Shown: piece after piece, positions 52,233-60,464 of the stretch
Layout of the letters: every line of letters begins with the position of its first letter
Position numbering within the stretch: the first letter of the stretch is position 1
Assembly (NCBI RefSeq): GCF_016125955.1
Contig: NZ_JADEVE010000336.1
Location: 1-64,000 of the forward strand
Direction of reading: 5' to 3'
DNA from: Acetomicrobium sp. S15 = DSM 107314
GTDB lineage: Bacteria; Synergistota; Synergistia; Synergistales; Thermosynergistaceae
DNA length: 64,000 bases
Notes under the pieces: generated by a model
Seen by the model: only the letters and a program-made list of their open reading frames with translations
Database searches by the model: none
Told to the model about the DNA's origin: nothing
Made by a program: the position numbers and the translations under genes

Positions 52233-53159
52233 TTGCGCCTGTGGTTTATGGGTTCAGGGAGATTTGCTGCGAGGTGTTTCCTCGAACTTTCTGCTTCCTT
52301 GCACTTCGAGGTCGTGGTAGTGCCGCCTCCCAAACCCGCTGGAAGGGGGCTGAAGGAGTCGCTGTCTTCTCTGGAGGAAGTGGCGAAAGTCGGTTACGGG
52401 CCGTTGATACGGACGCGCGATGTAAACCGTGAACCGACCCTCCTCGATACGCCCCGCAAAGAGTGGCCGGATGTGATAATAGTTGTAGATTTCGGCCAAA
52501 AGATAAAGGAACCCATCTTATCTGCGCCCACCTTTGGGTGCATCAATATCCACCCTTCGCTTTTACCCGCTTACCGCGGAGCAGCTCCAATACAGAGAGC
52601 CTTAATGGATGGCAAGGAAGAGACAGGCGTTACCGTCTTCAGGTTAGTGGATGCGATGGACGCCGGCCCGATATTGGCTCAACGCCGCTATCCCATATCA
52701 CCGGATGCTACCGCGGGCCAGCTCTGTGAGGCCTTGGCCCGCGAAGGGAGTCACCTCTTGCTCGAAGTCTTAGAGGGCTTGTCTAAGGGATCGATAAGGG
52801 AGGAGCCTCAGGACGAATCTGAGGCTACCTACGCTCCGAAGATCACAAAGGATGAGGCCCTCATACGATGGGATGAATCCTCAAAGCGCGTTCACGACTT
52901 GGTGAGAGCCTTAAACCCTGCCCCCGGCGCCTTCACTTTCGCGCACGGAAAAATATTGAAAATCTGGCGCGCCTCTATTGCGGATGGCATTTGCGGCAAG
53001 CCCGGTGAGATCGTAGAGATCGAAGGCGGGCGACCGGTCGTGGCCTGCGGCAAAGGCGGTGTCGTGTTGCTCGAAGTGCAGCAGGAGGGAAAAGAGCCTC
53101 GCGATGCTGCGGCTTGGTGGCGCGGTGCCAGGTTGAAAAAAGGGGATGCCTTGGGATGA
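52233..53159 (+). CDS. fmt: Methionyl-tRNA formyltransferase
   Basis: A 308-residue enzyme. The N-terminal formyltransferase fold has GCINIHPSLLPAYRGAAPIQ with catalytic Asn/His, and the LVDAMDAGPIL motif supplies the third catalytic residue (Asp). The C-terminal OB-like domain contains RALNPAPGAFT. It starts with TTG 52233 and overlaps the following gene by 4 bases. Confidence 0.93.
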   Translation: MRLWFMGSGRFAARCFLELSASLHFEVVVVPPPKPAGRGLKESLSSLEEVAKVGYGPLIRTRDVNREPTLLDTPRKEWPDVIIVVDFGQKIKEPILSAPTFGCINIHPSLLPAYRGAAPIQRALMDGKEETGVTVFRLVDAMDAGPILAQRRYPISPDATAGQLCEALAREGSHLLLEVLEGLSKGSIREEPQDESEATYAPKITKDEALIRWDESSKRVHDLVRALNPAPGAFTFAHGKILKIWRASIADGICGKPGEIVEIEGGRPVVACGKGGVVLLEVQQEGKEPRDAAAWWRGARLKKGDALG

Positions 53160-53872
53160 ATTCAACCTTCAAAGATCGCTTCAAGAGCTTTCCCTGGGGG
53201 AAAGCTGTAGCGGTAACAGGAGCCTTGGGGGCTGGCAAGACCGAGTGGGCGCTCAATTTGTCTATGGCTTTTTTAGCCCTCGGAGAGAGCGTAACCTTGG
53301 CCGACGTGGATATCTTGAACCCTTATTTTACAGTGAGGAGCCTCTCGAGTCTGCCGTTCTCCGAAGGGCTTTCCGTAGTCTGCACGGCAGGCGAAGCGAG
53401 ATGGAGCGACTTGCCTCTCGTTCCACCCGCCGTAGGCAGGGCCTTGTTGAAAGAGGATGAACGAGTCTGCATCGACGTCGGAGGGGGCGAAAGAGGGGCC
53501 ATGGCCCTCGCGCAGATCGCGCCCCTCATGGATCAGGTAGGTTACACGTTGCTATACGTGGTGAACCCCTATCAGCCCAGCACGGCAAGTCTGGATGGAG
53601 TGCAGAGGCTGCTGCAGGGGCTCGAGCGCGCCTCTAAGACGAAGGTCACCGCCCTCGTCGCTAACCCTCACCTGATGGAGGGCACCACGCCCGATGTGGT
53701 AGTGGCCGGATACGAGAAGGTGAATGCCTTTTCACAAGCTTTGGGGATCCCCATCCTTTTCGTCGGAATCTCTTCTGCGCTTTATAATGAAGTGGCAACC
53801 GTATTCGATGATACAGGGGCGCTGTTATGGCCCATCGAGCGGATGGTTTTAATGCCTTGGGAAAAGAGGTGA
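53156..53872 (+). CDS. ParA/MinD-like P-loop ATPase associated with the ferredoxin oxidoreductase operon
   Basis: 238 residues from ATG 53156. Walker A is GALGAGKTEWALN (about 20-32). ADVDILNPYF corresponds to the switch I region and VCIDVGGGERGA to Walker B/switch II. It resembles SIMIBI-class NTPases used in cofactor or cluster handling, but no named subfamily is recognised. It sits directly before the ferredoxin subunit of the 2-oxoacid oxidoreductase, 7 bases apart, so a maturation or regulatory role for that complex is inferred. Confidence 0.65.
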   Translation: MNSTFKDRFKSFPWGKAVAVTGALGAGKTEWALNLSMAFLALGESVTLADVDILNPYFTVRSLSSLPFSEGLSVVCTAGEARWSDLPLVPPAVGRALLKEDERVCIDVGGGERGAMALAQIAPLMDQVGYTLLYVVNPYQPSTASLDGVQRLLQGLERASKTKVTALVANPHLMEGTTPDVVVAGYEKVNAFSQALGIPILFVGISSALYNEVATVFDDTGALLWPIERMVLMPWEKR

Positions 53873-53878
53873 AGCTGA

Positions 53879-54094
53879 ATGCCGAAAGGGCGCGTAGTGA
53901 TCGATGAAGAGCTGTGCAAGAGCTGTGGTCTGTGCGTTGCATCCTGTCCTACCAAGGTGCTTTCCATATCCGACAAAGTCAACAGCAAGGGATATAGACC
54001 TGCTACGCAGGCAAAAGAGGGATGCATAGCCTGCAAAATGTGCGCCACTACCTGTCCGGATGTGGCTATCACTGTCTACCGCATCGATGAATAA
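53879..54094 (+). CDS. 2-oxoacid:ferredoxin oxidoreductase delta subunit (2x[4Fe-4S] ferredoxin)
   Basis: A 71-residue bacterial-type ferredoxin. The two clusters are CKSCGLCVASCP and CIACKMCATTCP. It is the electron-transfer subunit of the following three genes (KorD/VorD type). Confidence 0.9.
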   Translation: MPKGRVVIDEELCKSCGLCVASCPTKVLSISDKVNSKGYRPATQAKEGCIACKMCATTCPDVAITVYRIDE

Positions 54095-54114
54095 CTTGTG
54101 GAGGTGAAACGAAG

Positions 54115-55179
54115 ATGGGCGAGCGTGTACTGATGAAGGGCAACGAAGCCCTTGCAGAGGCGGCCATTCAAGCCGGATGCAGATATTTCTTCGGCTACCC
54201 CATAACGCCACAGAATGAGATCCCCGAATATATGTCGCGCAGGCTCCCCGAGGTCGGCGGGGTTTACCTTCAATCCGAAAGCGAGGTCGCCACGATAAAC
54301 ATGCTCTTCGGCGCTGCCGGGGCTGGGGTCAGAGTAATGACGTCCTCTTCGAGCCCTGGGATTTCGCTCATGTCTGAGGGGATCAGCTATATAGCGGGGG
54401 CTGAGCTTCCCTGCGTGATCATGAACGTGATGCGCGCTGGGCCTGGGCTCGGCGGCATTCTACCCGGTCAGGCAGATTATTTTCAGGCCACGCGGGGCGG
54501 CGGTCACGGCGACTACCGTCTGTTGATTTTGACGCCGGGGACCTTGCAAGAGGCCATAGACCTCGTCATGAAGGCCTTTGACCTTGCCGATCTATACCGC
54601 AACCCCGTCATGGTCTTGGTGGACGGGTTTATGGGCCAGATGATGGAAGCGGTGGAGTTCAAGGTGCCCGAGAAGCTGGAGCTTCCCGATAAGAAAGAGT
54701 GGGCCGTCGGATACAGGAAGGAGCGCGGCCGGCGAGCCATCGTTAAGACGCTATCCCTTGAGCCCGATCCCTTGGAGGAGCATAACCGTCGCCTCCAGGA
54801 GAAATACCGTAGGATCGAGAAGAACGAGGTGAGGCACGAGAGCTACATGATGGACGACGATGTGGAGCTCGTCATGGTCGCCTACGGCACCACCAGCAGG
54901 ATAGTGCGCTCATCGCTAAAAGCCTTGCGCGCTGAGGGGATAAAGGCCGGCATGGTCCGCCCGATCACGGCTTGGCCGTTTCCCTATGAGCCGTTCAAAA
55001 AACTCCCCCCGAGCGTAAAGTCCGTTTTGGCGGTGGAGATGAGCTGCGGCCAGATGGTCGAAGACATAAAACTCGGCGTGGCGGAGCGCTTTCCCGTCCA
55101 CTTTTACGGCCGCTGCGGAGGTAACGCCCCTTCGGTCGAAGAAGTCGTCCGCGCGGCCAAAGAGATCCTGGGGTGTTGA
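54115..55179 (+). CDS. 2-oxoacid:ferredoxin oxidoreductase alpha subunit (VorB/KorA type)
   Basis: A 354-residue protein with the pyrimidine-binding domain: GNEALAEAAIQAG, FFGYPITPQNEIPEYM, and TSSSSPGISLMSEGISY. AGPGLGGILPGQADY is common to KorA and VorB. The C-terminal transketolase-C-like domain ends with VKSVLAVEMSCGQM. With the next two subunits it decarboxylates a 2-oxoacid (2-oxoglutarate or branched-chain) to acyl-CoA, reducing ferredoxin. Confidence 0.88.
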   Translation: MGERVLMKGNEALAEAAIQAGCRYFFGYPITPQNEIPEYMSRRLPEVGGVYLQSESEVATINMLFGAAGAGVRVMTSSSSPGISLMSEGISYIAGAELPCVIMNVMRAGPGLGGILPGQADYFQATRGGGHGDYRLLILTPGTLQEAIDLVMKAFDLADLYRNPVMVLVDGFMGQMMEAVEFKVPEKLELPDKKEWAVGYRKERGRRAIVKTLSLEPDPLEEHNRRLQEKYRRIEKNEVRHESYMMDDDVELVMVAYGTTSRIVRSSLKALRAEGIKAGMVRPITAWPFPYEPFKKLPPSVKSVLAVEMSCGQMVEDIKLGVAERFPVHFYGRCGGNAPSVEEVVRAAKEILGC

Positions 55180-55195
55180 AGGAGGGAATGCTGCG

Positions 55196-55939
55196 ATGAA
55201 AGAAGTCTTAATAGCCGAGCGTCCGAAGTCCATGTATAAGGTGTCTACTCACTATTGCCCCGGCTGCACGCACGGCATAGCCCATCGTCTGATAGCCGAG
55301 GTGATAGATGAGCTTGGCATACAAGACAGGGCGGTAGGGGTTGCGCCTGTCGGATGCTCTGTGCTCATCTATAACTATATAGATCTGGATTGGTACGAGG
55401 CCGCCCATGGCCGGGCTCCGGCTGTGGCCACAGCGTGCAAGAGGGCTCGCCCCGACCTCGCGGTCTTCACGTATCAGGGCGACGGGGATTTGGCGTCCAT
55501 AGGCATGGCGGAGATCGTGCACGCAGCCAACAGAGGAGAGCGCATCAGCGTTATATTCATCAACAACGCCATCTATGGTATGACGGGGGGACAGATGGCC
55601 CCCACCACGTTGCTCTCCCAACGGACCAGCACGACCCCTTATGGCCGCGATCCGAAGGCGAGCGGCTACCCCATACGCGTGGCCGAGATGCTCTCGACTT
55701 TGGCCGCGCCCGGCTACATAGCCCGTGTATCCGTCGTCAAGCCGAAATACGTCATCAAGGCGAAAGAGGCCATAAAGAAGGCATTCCTGACGCAGATCGA
55801 AGACAAGGGGTTTTCTCTCGTGGAGATACTCTCCACTTGTCCGACGAACTGGGGGATGTCTCCTGTTGCGGCCACGAATTGGGTCGAAGAGCAGATGATA
55901 CCGGTCTTTCCGTTGAAGGAGTTCAAGGTTCCCGAATAG
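55196..55939 (+). CDS. 2-oxoacid:ferredoxin oxidoreductase beta subunit (TPP-binding)
   Basis: A 247-residue thiamine-diphosphate subunit. CPGCTHGIAHRL opens the fold. The TPP/Mg2+ motif is QGDGDLASIGMAE through INNAIYGMTGGQMAPTT. A GGAGGGAATG run upstream gives the ribosome-binding site. Confidence 0.9.
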   Translation: MKEVLIAERPKSMYKVSTHYCPGCTHGIAHRLIAEVIDELGIQDRAVGVAPVGCSVLIYNYIDLDWYEAAHGRAPAVATACKRARPDLAVFTYQGDGDLASIGMAEIVHAANRGERISVIFINNAIYGMTGGQMAPTTLLSQRTSTTPYGRDPKASGYPIRVAEMLSTLAAPGYIARVSVVKPKYVIKAKEAIKKAFLTQIEDKGFSLVEILSTCPTNWGMSPVAATNWVEEQMIPVFPLKEFKVPE

Positions 55940-55952
55940 GAGGTGAAGGCTC

Positions 55953-56513
55953 ATGGGCGATTTTACCCGCACTCTCATAGCGGCAGGTTTTGGAGGGCAG
56001 GGCGTGTTAATGTTGGGGCAGCTGGTGGCTCATGCCGCCATGCGCGATGGGCACAATGTAGCCTGGATACCTTCTTATGGCCCGGAGATGCGAGGCGGCA
56101 CGGCCAACTGTTGCGTCATAGTGAGCGACGAAGAGATCGGGTCTCCCTTGGTGAGCGCTACTGACATATTGGTGGCCATGAATAAGCCGTCCGTTTTGAA
56201 ATTCGAACCGAAGTTGAAGAGCAACGGGCTTCTGCTATATGATAAAGATTTAGTAAGCTACGAAGACACGAGGAGCGATGTGACGGTGGTCCCCGTGCCG
56301 GCGAGCAGCATCGCGAGGGAGTTGGGAGACGCCCGCATCGCTAACATCGTGATATTGGGGGTTTTGGCTGAACTTTCCGACATAGTTACCGTCGAATCGT
56401 GCGAAGCCGTCGTCAGAGAAGTATTGGGGAAGAAAAAGGCGGCGTTGGCGGAACTGAACCTGCAGGCCTTCGCGCGCGGCAGGGAACTCGCCAAGGAGGT
56501 ATACGTCAGGTAG
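55953..56513 (+). CDS. 2-oxoacid:ferredoxin oxidoreductase gamma subunit
   Basis: A 186-residue POR/KOR gamma subunit. GFGGQGVLMLGQLVAHAAM, SYGPEMRGGTANCCVIVSDE and MNKPSVLKFEP are family hallmarks. It completes a DABC operon. The stop is followed directly by the NUDIX start. Confidence 0.9.
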   Translation: MGDFTRTLIAAGFGGQGVLMLGQLVAHAAMRDGHNVAWIPSYGPEMRGGTANCCVIVSDEEIGSPLVSATDILVAMNKPSVLKFEPKLKSNGLLLYDKDLVSYEDTRSDVTVVPVPASSIARELGDARIANIVILGVLAELSDIVTVESCEAVVREVLGKKKAALAELNLQAFARGRELAKEVYVR

Positions 56514-57038
56514 ATGGATACGTCTGAGAAGGGATGCGCCTCGCGCCTGGCATACGATGGCAAGATCGTCCGCGTGCGCATCGACCATGTGGAACTGCCC
56601 AACGGCTCGATGACGTACCGCGAGGTCGTAGAACACGCGACCGCCGTGGCTATCGCCGCGGAGACCGAGGACGGGAAGATCCTGCTCATACGCCAATTCC
56701 GTTATCCTGTGGGCAAAGAGATTATAGAGGTGCCTGCCGGCATTGTGGAGGACGAGGAAGATCTGGTCGCCGCCGCTAAGAGGGAGCTCAGGGAGGAGAC
56801 CGGTTTCGACGCCAAAGAGGTCCGCGAGATATGCCGCTTCTATACATCCCCGGGTTTTTCGAACGAGCTCATCGTCCTCTACCATGCCAAAGACATCTTC
56901 CCTTCGTCCCTTCCGGGAGATGACGACGAGTTCATAAACCTGATGCCCACGGGCAAGAAAGAATGCCTCAGGTTGATCGAAAGCGGTGCTATAGAGGATG
57001 CCAAGACGCTGGTCGCCCTTCTGACGCTTTTGCGTTAA
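56514..57038 (+). CDS. NUDIX hydrolase, ADP-ribose pyrophosphatase-like
   Basis: A 174-residue protein. The Nudix box runs from GIVEDEEDLVAAAKRELREE to ETGFD with the REExxE core. Upstream, RQFRYPVGKEIIEVPAG is typical of ADP-ribose pyrophosphatases of the NudF type. It begins right at the stop of the gamma subunit. Confidence 0.85.
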   Translation: MDTSEKGCASRLAYDGKIVRVRIDHVELPNGSMTYREVVEHATAVAIAAETEDGKILLIRQFRYPVGKEIIEVPAGIVEDEEDLVAAAKRELREETGFDAKEVREICRFYTSPGFSNELIVLYHAKDIFPSSLPGDDDEFINLMPTGKKECLRLIESGAIEDAKTLVALLTLLR

Positions 57039-57058
57039 CCTTGGAGGAGGCGGGGTTG

Positions 57059-57940
57059 TTGGAGGCCTGGCTGGTCAACTCTTTTTTAAGCTATCTGCGC
57101 TTCGAGCTCGGTTACAGCGAGAACACGGCGAGATCCTACGCGTCGGACCTCGCCAAGTGGGCCGCCTTTTGTTTGCAGAACGATATTCCCCCCGTCCCTC
57201 CGACTCAGGATGGGGTTGTGCGTTTTTTGAGATCCCTGGCCGAGGACGGCATGAGCAGAGCGTCTATCCAACGCACTGCTGCGGCCATTCGATCGTTTAT
57301 GCGCTATCTGGTGGCAGAGGGGTTGGCCGATGGCGGGGAACGACTTCCTCCTCTGCCCGCCAAAGGAAAGACCCTCCCCCAGATATTGAGCGAAGGGGAA
57401 ATAGAGAGAATCTTGGCCTCCTGCGACGGCAAGCGCGATATAGACATCAGGGATCGGGCAATCATGGAGTGCGCCTATGGATGCGGCCTGCGGGCGAGCG
57501 AAGTATGCGAGCTTGAGCTTTCAAACCTTGACTGGGGCAACGAAGTGATCCGCGTGCACGGGAAAGGCAACAAGGAGAGGTTGGTCCCCTTTTTGGGAAG
57601 CGTTCGGCGCAGCGTAGAGCGCTATTTGAAGGAAAGCCGTCCGCGTTTGGACAAGGGGCGGTGCGAGAAGCTGTTTCTGTCGCGGAGCGGCAAGCCTCTC
57701 TCGAGAGAGGACCTGTGGCGCATAGTGAGGAGGAGGGGAAAGATGGCCGGCATCTCATCCTCCCGCCTCCATCCGCATGTCCTGCGCCACTCCTTTGCCA
57801 CCCACCTCTTGAGGAGAGGGCTGGACTTGCGGACCTTGCAGGAGCTCTTGGGGCACTCCACCATAGCGACGACAGAGCGCTATACCCATTTCGACCTCGA
57901 GCTTCGCGATGTGTACGATAACTGCCACCCCAGGGCGTAA
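57059..57940 (+). CDS. Tyrosine recombinase XerC/XerD-like
   Basis: About 293 residues from TTG 57059 (GGAGGAGG at 57043-57050; TTG 57056 also possible). A SAM-like N-terminal core-binding domain comes first. The catalytic domain has GCGLRASEVCEL (Arg), KGNKERLVPF (Lys), HVLRHSFATHLL (His-x-x-Arg) and LGHSTIATTERYTHF (His and Tyr nucleophile). It probably resolves chromosome dimers. No integrase-like neighbours or att sites are seen. Confidence 0.88.
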   Translation: MEAWLVNSFLSYLRFELGYSENTARSYASDLAKWAAFCLQNDIPPVPPTQDGVVRFLRSLAEDGMSRASIQRTAAAIRSFMRYLVAEGLADGGERLPPLPAKGKTLPQILSEGEIERILASCDGKRDIDIRDRAIMECAYGCGLRASEVCELELSNLDWGNEVIRVHGKGNKERLVPFLGSVRRSVERYLKESRPRLDKGRCEKLFLSRSGKPLSREDLWRIVRRRGKMAGISSSRLHPHVLRHSFATHLLRRGLDLRTLQELLGHSTIATTERYTHFDLELRDVYDNCHPRA

Positions 57941-57979
57941 GATGTGAGATGTGAGATGTGAAACGTAAGACGTGAAACG
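57941..57979 (+). repeat. Short degenerate tandem repeat after the xer gene
   Basis: GATGTGA is repeated three times in a row (57941-57961), then diverges as AACGTAAGACGTGAAACG. It lies in a 145-base intergenic region. Confidence 0.6.
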
Positions 57980-58085
57980 CTATGTGTGATAGCTAATTAG
58001 CGATTTAATGAAGAGGGCTGAAGCTTTAAGTTAAAGTTGTGTGCGGTATGTTTTGTGGCAGCGACAACTCAAAGAGGTGAAGGCC

Positions 58086-58904
58086 ATGGAGGTAAAACAA
58101 CGCGTAGACGAGGCGTTAGAATACATCAAGAAAAACGTCACCGCCATACCAAAAGCCGCGGTCGTGTTGGGGTCAGGTTTAGGGAGGATAGCCGACGAGA
58201 TGTCCGACTCCGCCGTAATTCCCTATGAAGCGATACCGCACTGGCCGCGCTCCACAGCCCCTGGGCATGCTGGCAGGCTCGTGATAGGTCGCCTCGGGGG
58301 GGAGCTGGTGGTGCTCATGCAAGGGCGCGCCCATTATTACGAAGGCTATTCGATGGAAGAGGTCACCTTCCCTGTGCGCGTCTTCGGCAGATGGAGTATC
58401 CCAGTTTATATAGCTACGAACGCTTCTGGAGGCATACATTACGGCCTTCGCCCCGGCGATTTGGTATTGGTGTGCGACCACATAAACTTTATGGGGGCAA
58501 ATCCGCTGCGCGGCCCTAACGATGAAGAATGGGGGCCGCGCTTCCCGGATATGACATACGCTTATGACCAGCGCCTGTTGCATTTGGCGGGGGAGGTGGC
58601 CGCTAAGGAGGGTATACTGGTCAAAAGAGGGGTATACATAGCCTTTCCCGGCCCTTCTTACGAAACGCCCGCTGAGATACGCATGGCTCGCGCCATGGGA
58701 GCGGATATAGTAGGCATGTCCACGGTGCCAGAAGTGATCGTGGCCAACCACATGGGGATGAAGGTCTGCGCCGTCTCGTGCGTGGCTAACTACGCCGCAG
58801 GCATGGAGGCGAAGCGCCTCACCCACGAGGAGGTTTTGGCTGCGACAGAGGAAGCCTCCCTCAGGATGGCCAGGCTTCTGCGAGGTTTGGTCGAAGGCCT
58901 TTAG
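58086..58904 (+). CDS. punA: Purine nucleoside phosphorylase (trimeric, 6-oxopurine type)
   Basis: 272 residues from ATG 58086 (AAAGAGGTGAAGG upstream). VVLGSGLG, APGHAGRLV, QGRAHYYEGYSM, TNASGGI, PGPSYETPAEIRM (base-binding Glu) and GMSTVPEVIVANHMG are class II PNP signatures. An Asn in SCVANYAAG occupies the position that selects 6-oxopurines. It splits inosine and guanosine, and may take methylthioinosine made by MtaD (inference). Confidence 0.92.
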   Translation: MEVKQRVDEALEYIKKNVTAIPKAAVVLGSGLGRIADEMSDSAVIPYEAIPHWPRSTAPGHAGRLVIGRLGGELVVLMQGRAHYYEGYSMEEVTFPVRVFGRWSIPVYIATNASGGIHYGLRPGDLVLVCDHINFMGANPLRGPNDEEWGPRFPDMTYAYDQRLLHLAGEVAAKEGILVKRGVYIAFPGPSYETPAEIRMARAMGADIVGMSTVPEVIVANHMGMKVCAVSCVANYAAGMEAKRLTHEEVLAATEEASLRMARLLRGLVEGL

Positions 58905-58913
58905 GGAAGCAGC

Positions 58914-59744
58914 TTAGAGGCGCAGCTTTTGAAACTCCATCTCTTCTAAGTCTATCCACAGCAGGGAGGCCCGAAGCGGCGTGCCTATGTTCGTTATCAC
59001 CTTCACAGCCTCTGCCACCTGGAGGGCGGCTGTAACCGCGGGCGTAAACGATGGGTTGCCCAAGACTATCTCAGCGCCTCTGTCGGGGACTTCGCCTTTT
59101 AGGGCGTCGAATAGCGTCGGGTCTCCGGGGAATATGGTCCCGACTTCGCCTGAAAGGCCGCCTATTGCGCCGTGAACGACCGGTATCCCGGACCTTCTGC
59201 AAGCTTCGAACAGGACCTTTCTGGAGCTGTTGTTATCGAGGGCGTCGATGGCCAGGTTTGCGCCTTCGAGCAGACGATTGGCGTTTTCTTCAGTGAGGAG
59301 GACATTTATAGGCACGACGAGCAGGGCACTGTTTATCACAGCCAAACGCTCGGCTGCTGCCTGGACTTTCGGTAGGCCAATATTTTTTTCGGTGCAGAAA
59401 AGCTGTCTGTTCAAGTTGTTCTCAGAGAAGGTGTCGCCGTCTATGATCAGAAGCTCTCCGACTCCGACTCGTCCCAAAACTTCAACTATCCAACCGCCGA
59501 GGCCTCCGCAACCGACCACCGCAACGCGCGATCTCAACAGGCTGATCTGCCCAGCTATGCCAAGCGTCCCTATGTTTCGCTCGTATCGCTTAGGAACGAT
59601 TCCAGCATCGAGCGCTGCGAGTTCTACATCGCGCAAAGGGATCCCCTTTTCTTCGGCGAGAGCCTTGCACACATCCAGGCTCACTACTTGACGATCTTTC
59701 TCTTTTGTGCATCCTTTTAACAAGGCTTGCGCAAGATCTTTCAA
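58914..59744 (-). CDS. ThiF/MoeB/HesA-family adenylyltransferase (E1-like)
   Basis: A 276-residue protein. After an N-terminal helical extension (about 1-60) comes the E1-like fold: VAVVGCGGLGGWIVEVLGR binds ATP, DGDTFSENNLNRQLF contains the conserved Asp and Arg, and AIDALDNNSSRKVLFEACR is the later Asp motif. The CxxC zinc pairs of MoeB are absent, and no ThiS/MoaD-like carrier gene is adjacent. It probably activates a carboxylate by adenylation; the substrate is unknown. Confidence 0.75.
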   Translation of the reverse strand: MKDLAQALLKGCTKEKDRQVVSLDVCKALAEEKGIPLRDVELAALDAGIVPKRYERNIGTLGIAGQISLLRSRVAVVGCGGLGGWIVEVLGRVGVGELLIIDGDTFSENNLNRQLFCTEKNIGLPKVQAAAERLAVINSALLVVPINVLLTEENANRLLEGANLAIDALDNNSSRKVLFEACRRSGIPVVHGAIGGLSGEVGTIFPGDPTLFDALKGEVPDRGAEIVLGNPSFTPAVTAALQVAEAVKVITNIGTPLRASLLWIDLEEMEFQKLRL

Positions 59745-59790
59745 AGGCTTTCTCTCCTTCGCTTAAAAAATAAAAAGGATGGTATGGCTT

Positions 59791-60312
59791 ATGGGACAAG
59801 AGACGTACAGACCACAAGAAGGTGATATCGAGTCCCTTTTTATATCATATATTCCGTGGGTGAGGTCGCTCGCCAGGGCTTTGGCCGGCCGGGATTCATA
59901 TCTGCAGGACGACCTCGTCCAAGAAGGCCTTATGGCCCTTTATAGGGCCGCGCAGCGCTACGATCCGGGAAGAGGGCCGTTCTCTCCCTTTGCGCATTCT
60001 TGCGTTCGCAATGCTATGATCTCGTTTTTGCGCAAGAAGGCCCTTCATCGTGTGGAGGAGAGCTTCGACGAGATAGAAGAGCTGGCCACGCCGTCAGCCC
60101 CGGACGACGAACTGTGCGGCGCGGAAAGTCAGGAGATGCTCAAGGAGCTCATCCCGGTGCTTTCACCCATGGAAACCGCTGCGCTCGATGCTTACTTGCA
60201 GACGGGAGGAATAGCGCAGGCGGCCGAGGTGCTTGGGTGGGACGAAAAGCGCGTATACAACGCCCTCCAGCGCGTCCGCAATAAGGTCAAAGCACTCTTC
60301 GTAAGCCACTGA
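59791..60312 (+). CDS. RNA polymerase sigma-70 family factor (small, SigH/ECF-like)
   Basis: 173 residues from ATG 59791 (ATG 59779 also in frame). Region 2 spans about 12-85 (DDLVQEGLMALYRAAQRYDP, PFSPFAHSCVRNAMISFLR). Region 4 lies at about 120-170 (LSPMETAALDAYL, VLGWDEKRVYNALQRVRNKV). No anti-sigma gene is adjacent. It is followed by tRNA-Sec. Confidence 0.8.
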   Translation: MGQETYRPQEGDIESLFISYIPWVRSLARALAGRDSYLQDDLVQEGLMALYRAAQRYDPGRGPFSPFAHSCVRNAMISFLRKKALHRVEESFDEIEELATPSAPDDELCGAESQEMLKELIPVLSPMETAALDAYLQTGGIAQAAEVLGWDEKRVYNALQRVRNKVKALFVSH

Positions 60313-60321
60313 AACTGAATC

Positions 60322-60351
60322 TGGACAAATCGCCTGCAGAAATATTATCAT
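60322..60351 (+). promoter_or_regulatory. Probable promoter of tRNA-Sec
   Basis: TGGACA (60322-60327), an 18-base spacer and TATCAT (60346-60351), 15 bases before the tRNA 5' end. Confidence 0.5.
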
Positions 60352-60366
60352 AAACTGGACTTGCGC

Positions 60367-60464
60367 GGAGGCGGATGCCGGCTGGTGTCGACCCCGGACT
60401 TCAAATCCGGTGCGGGGTGGCCAGGGCTGCTCTGGGTGGGTTCGATTCCCACACGCCTCCGCCA
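60367..60464 (+). tRNA. selC: Selenocysteine tRNA (anticodon TCA)
   Basis: 98 bases including an encoded G-CCA end. The acceptor GGAGGCG pairs with CGCCTCC. The anticodon stem CCGGA/TCCGG holds loop CTTCAAA with anticodon TCA. A long variable arm has stem CCAGGG/CTCTGG. The T-arm is GTGGG-TTCGATT-CCCAC. The length and long extra arm match SelC. It decodes UGA as selenocysteine with SelB. The trmB start codon follows directly at 60465. Confidence 0.94.

Noticed and set aside
60375..60464. TrmB start upstream at 60375
   Set aside because: Those codons are inside the tRNA-Sec gene; homology begins after ATG 60465.
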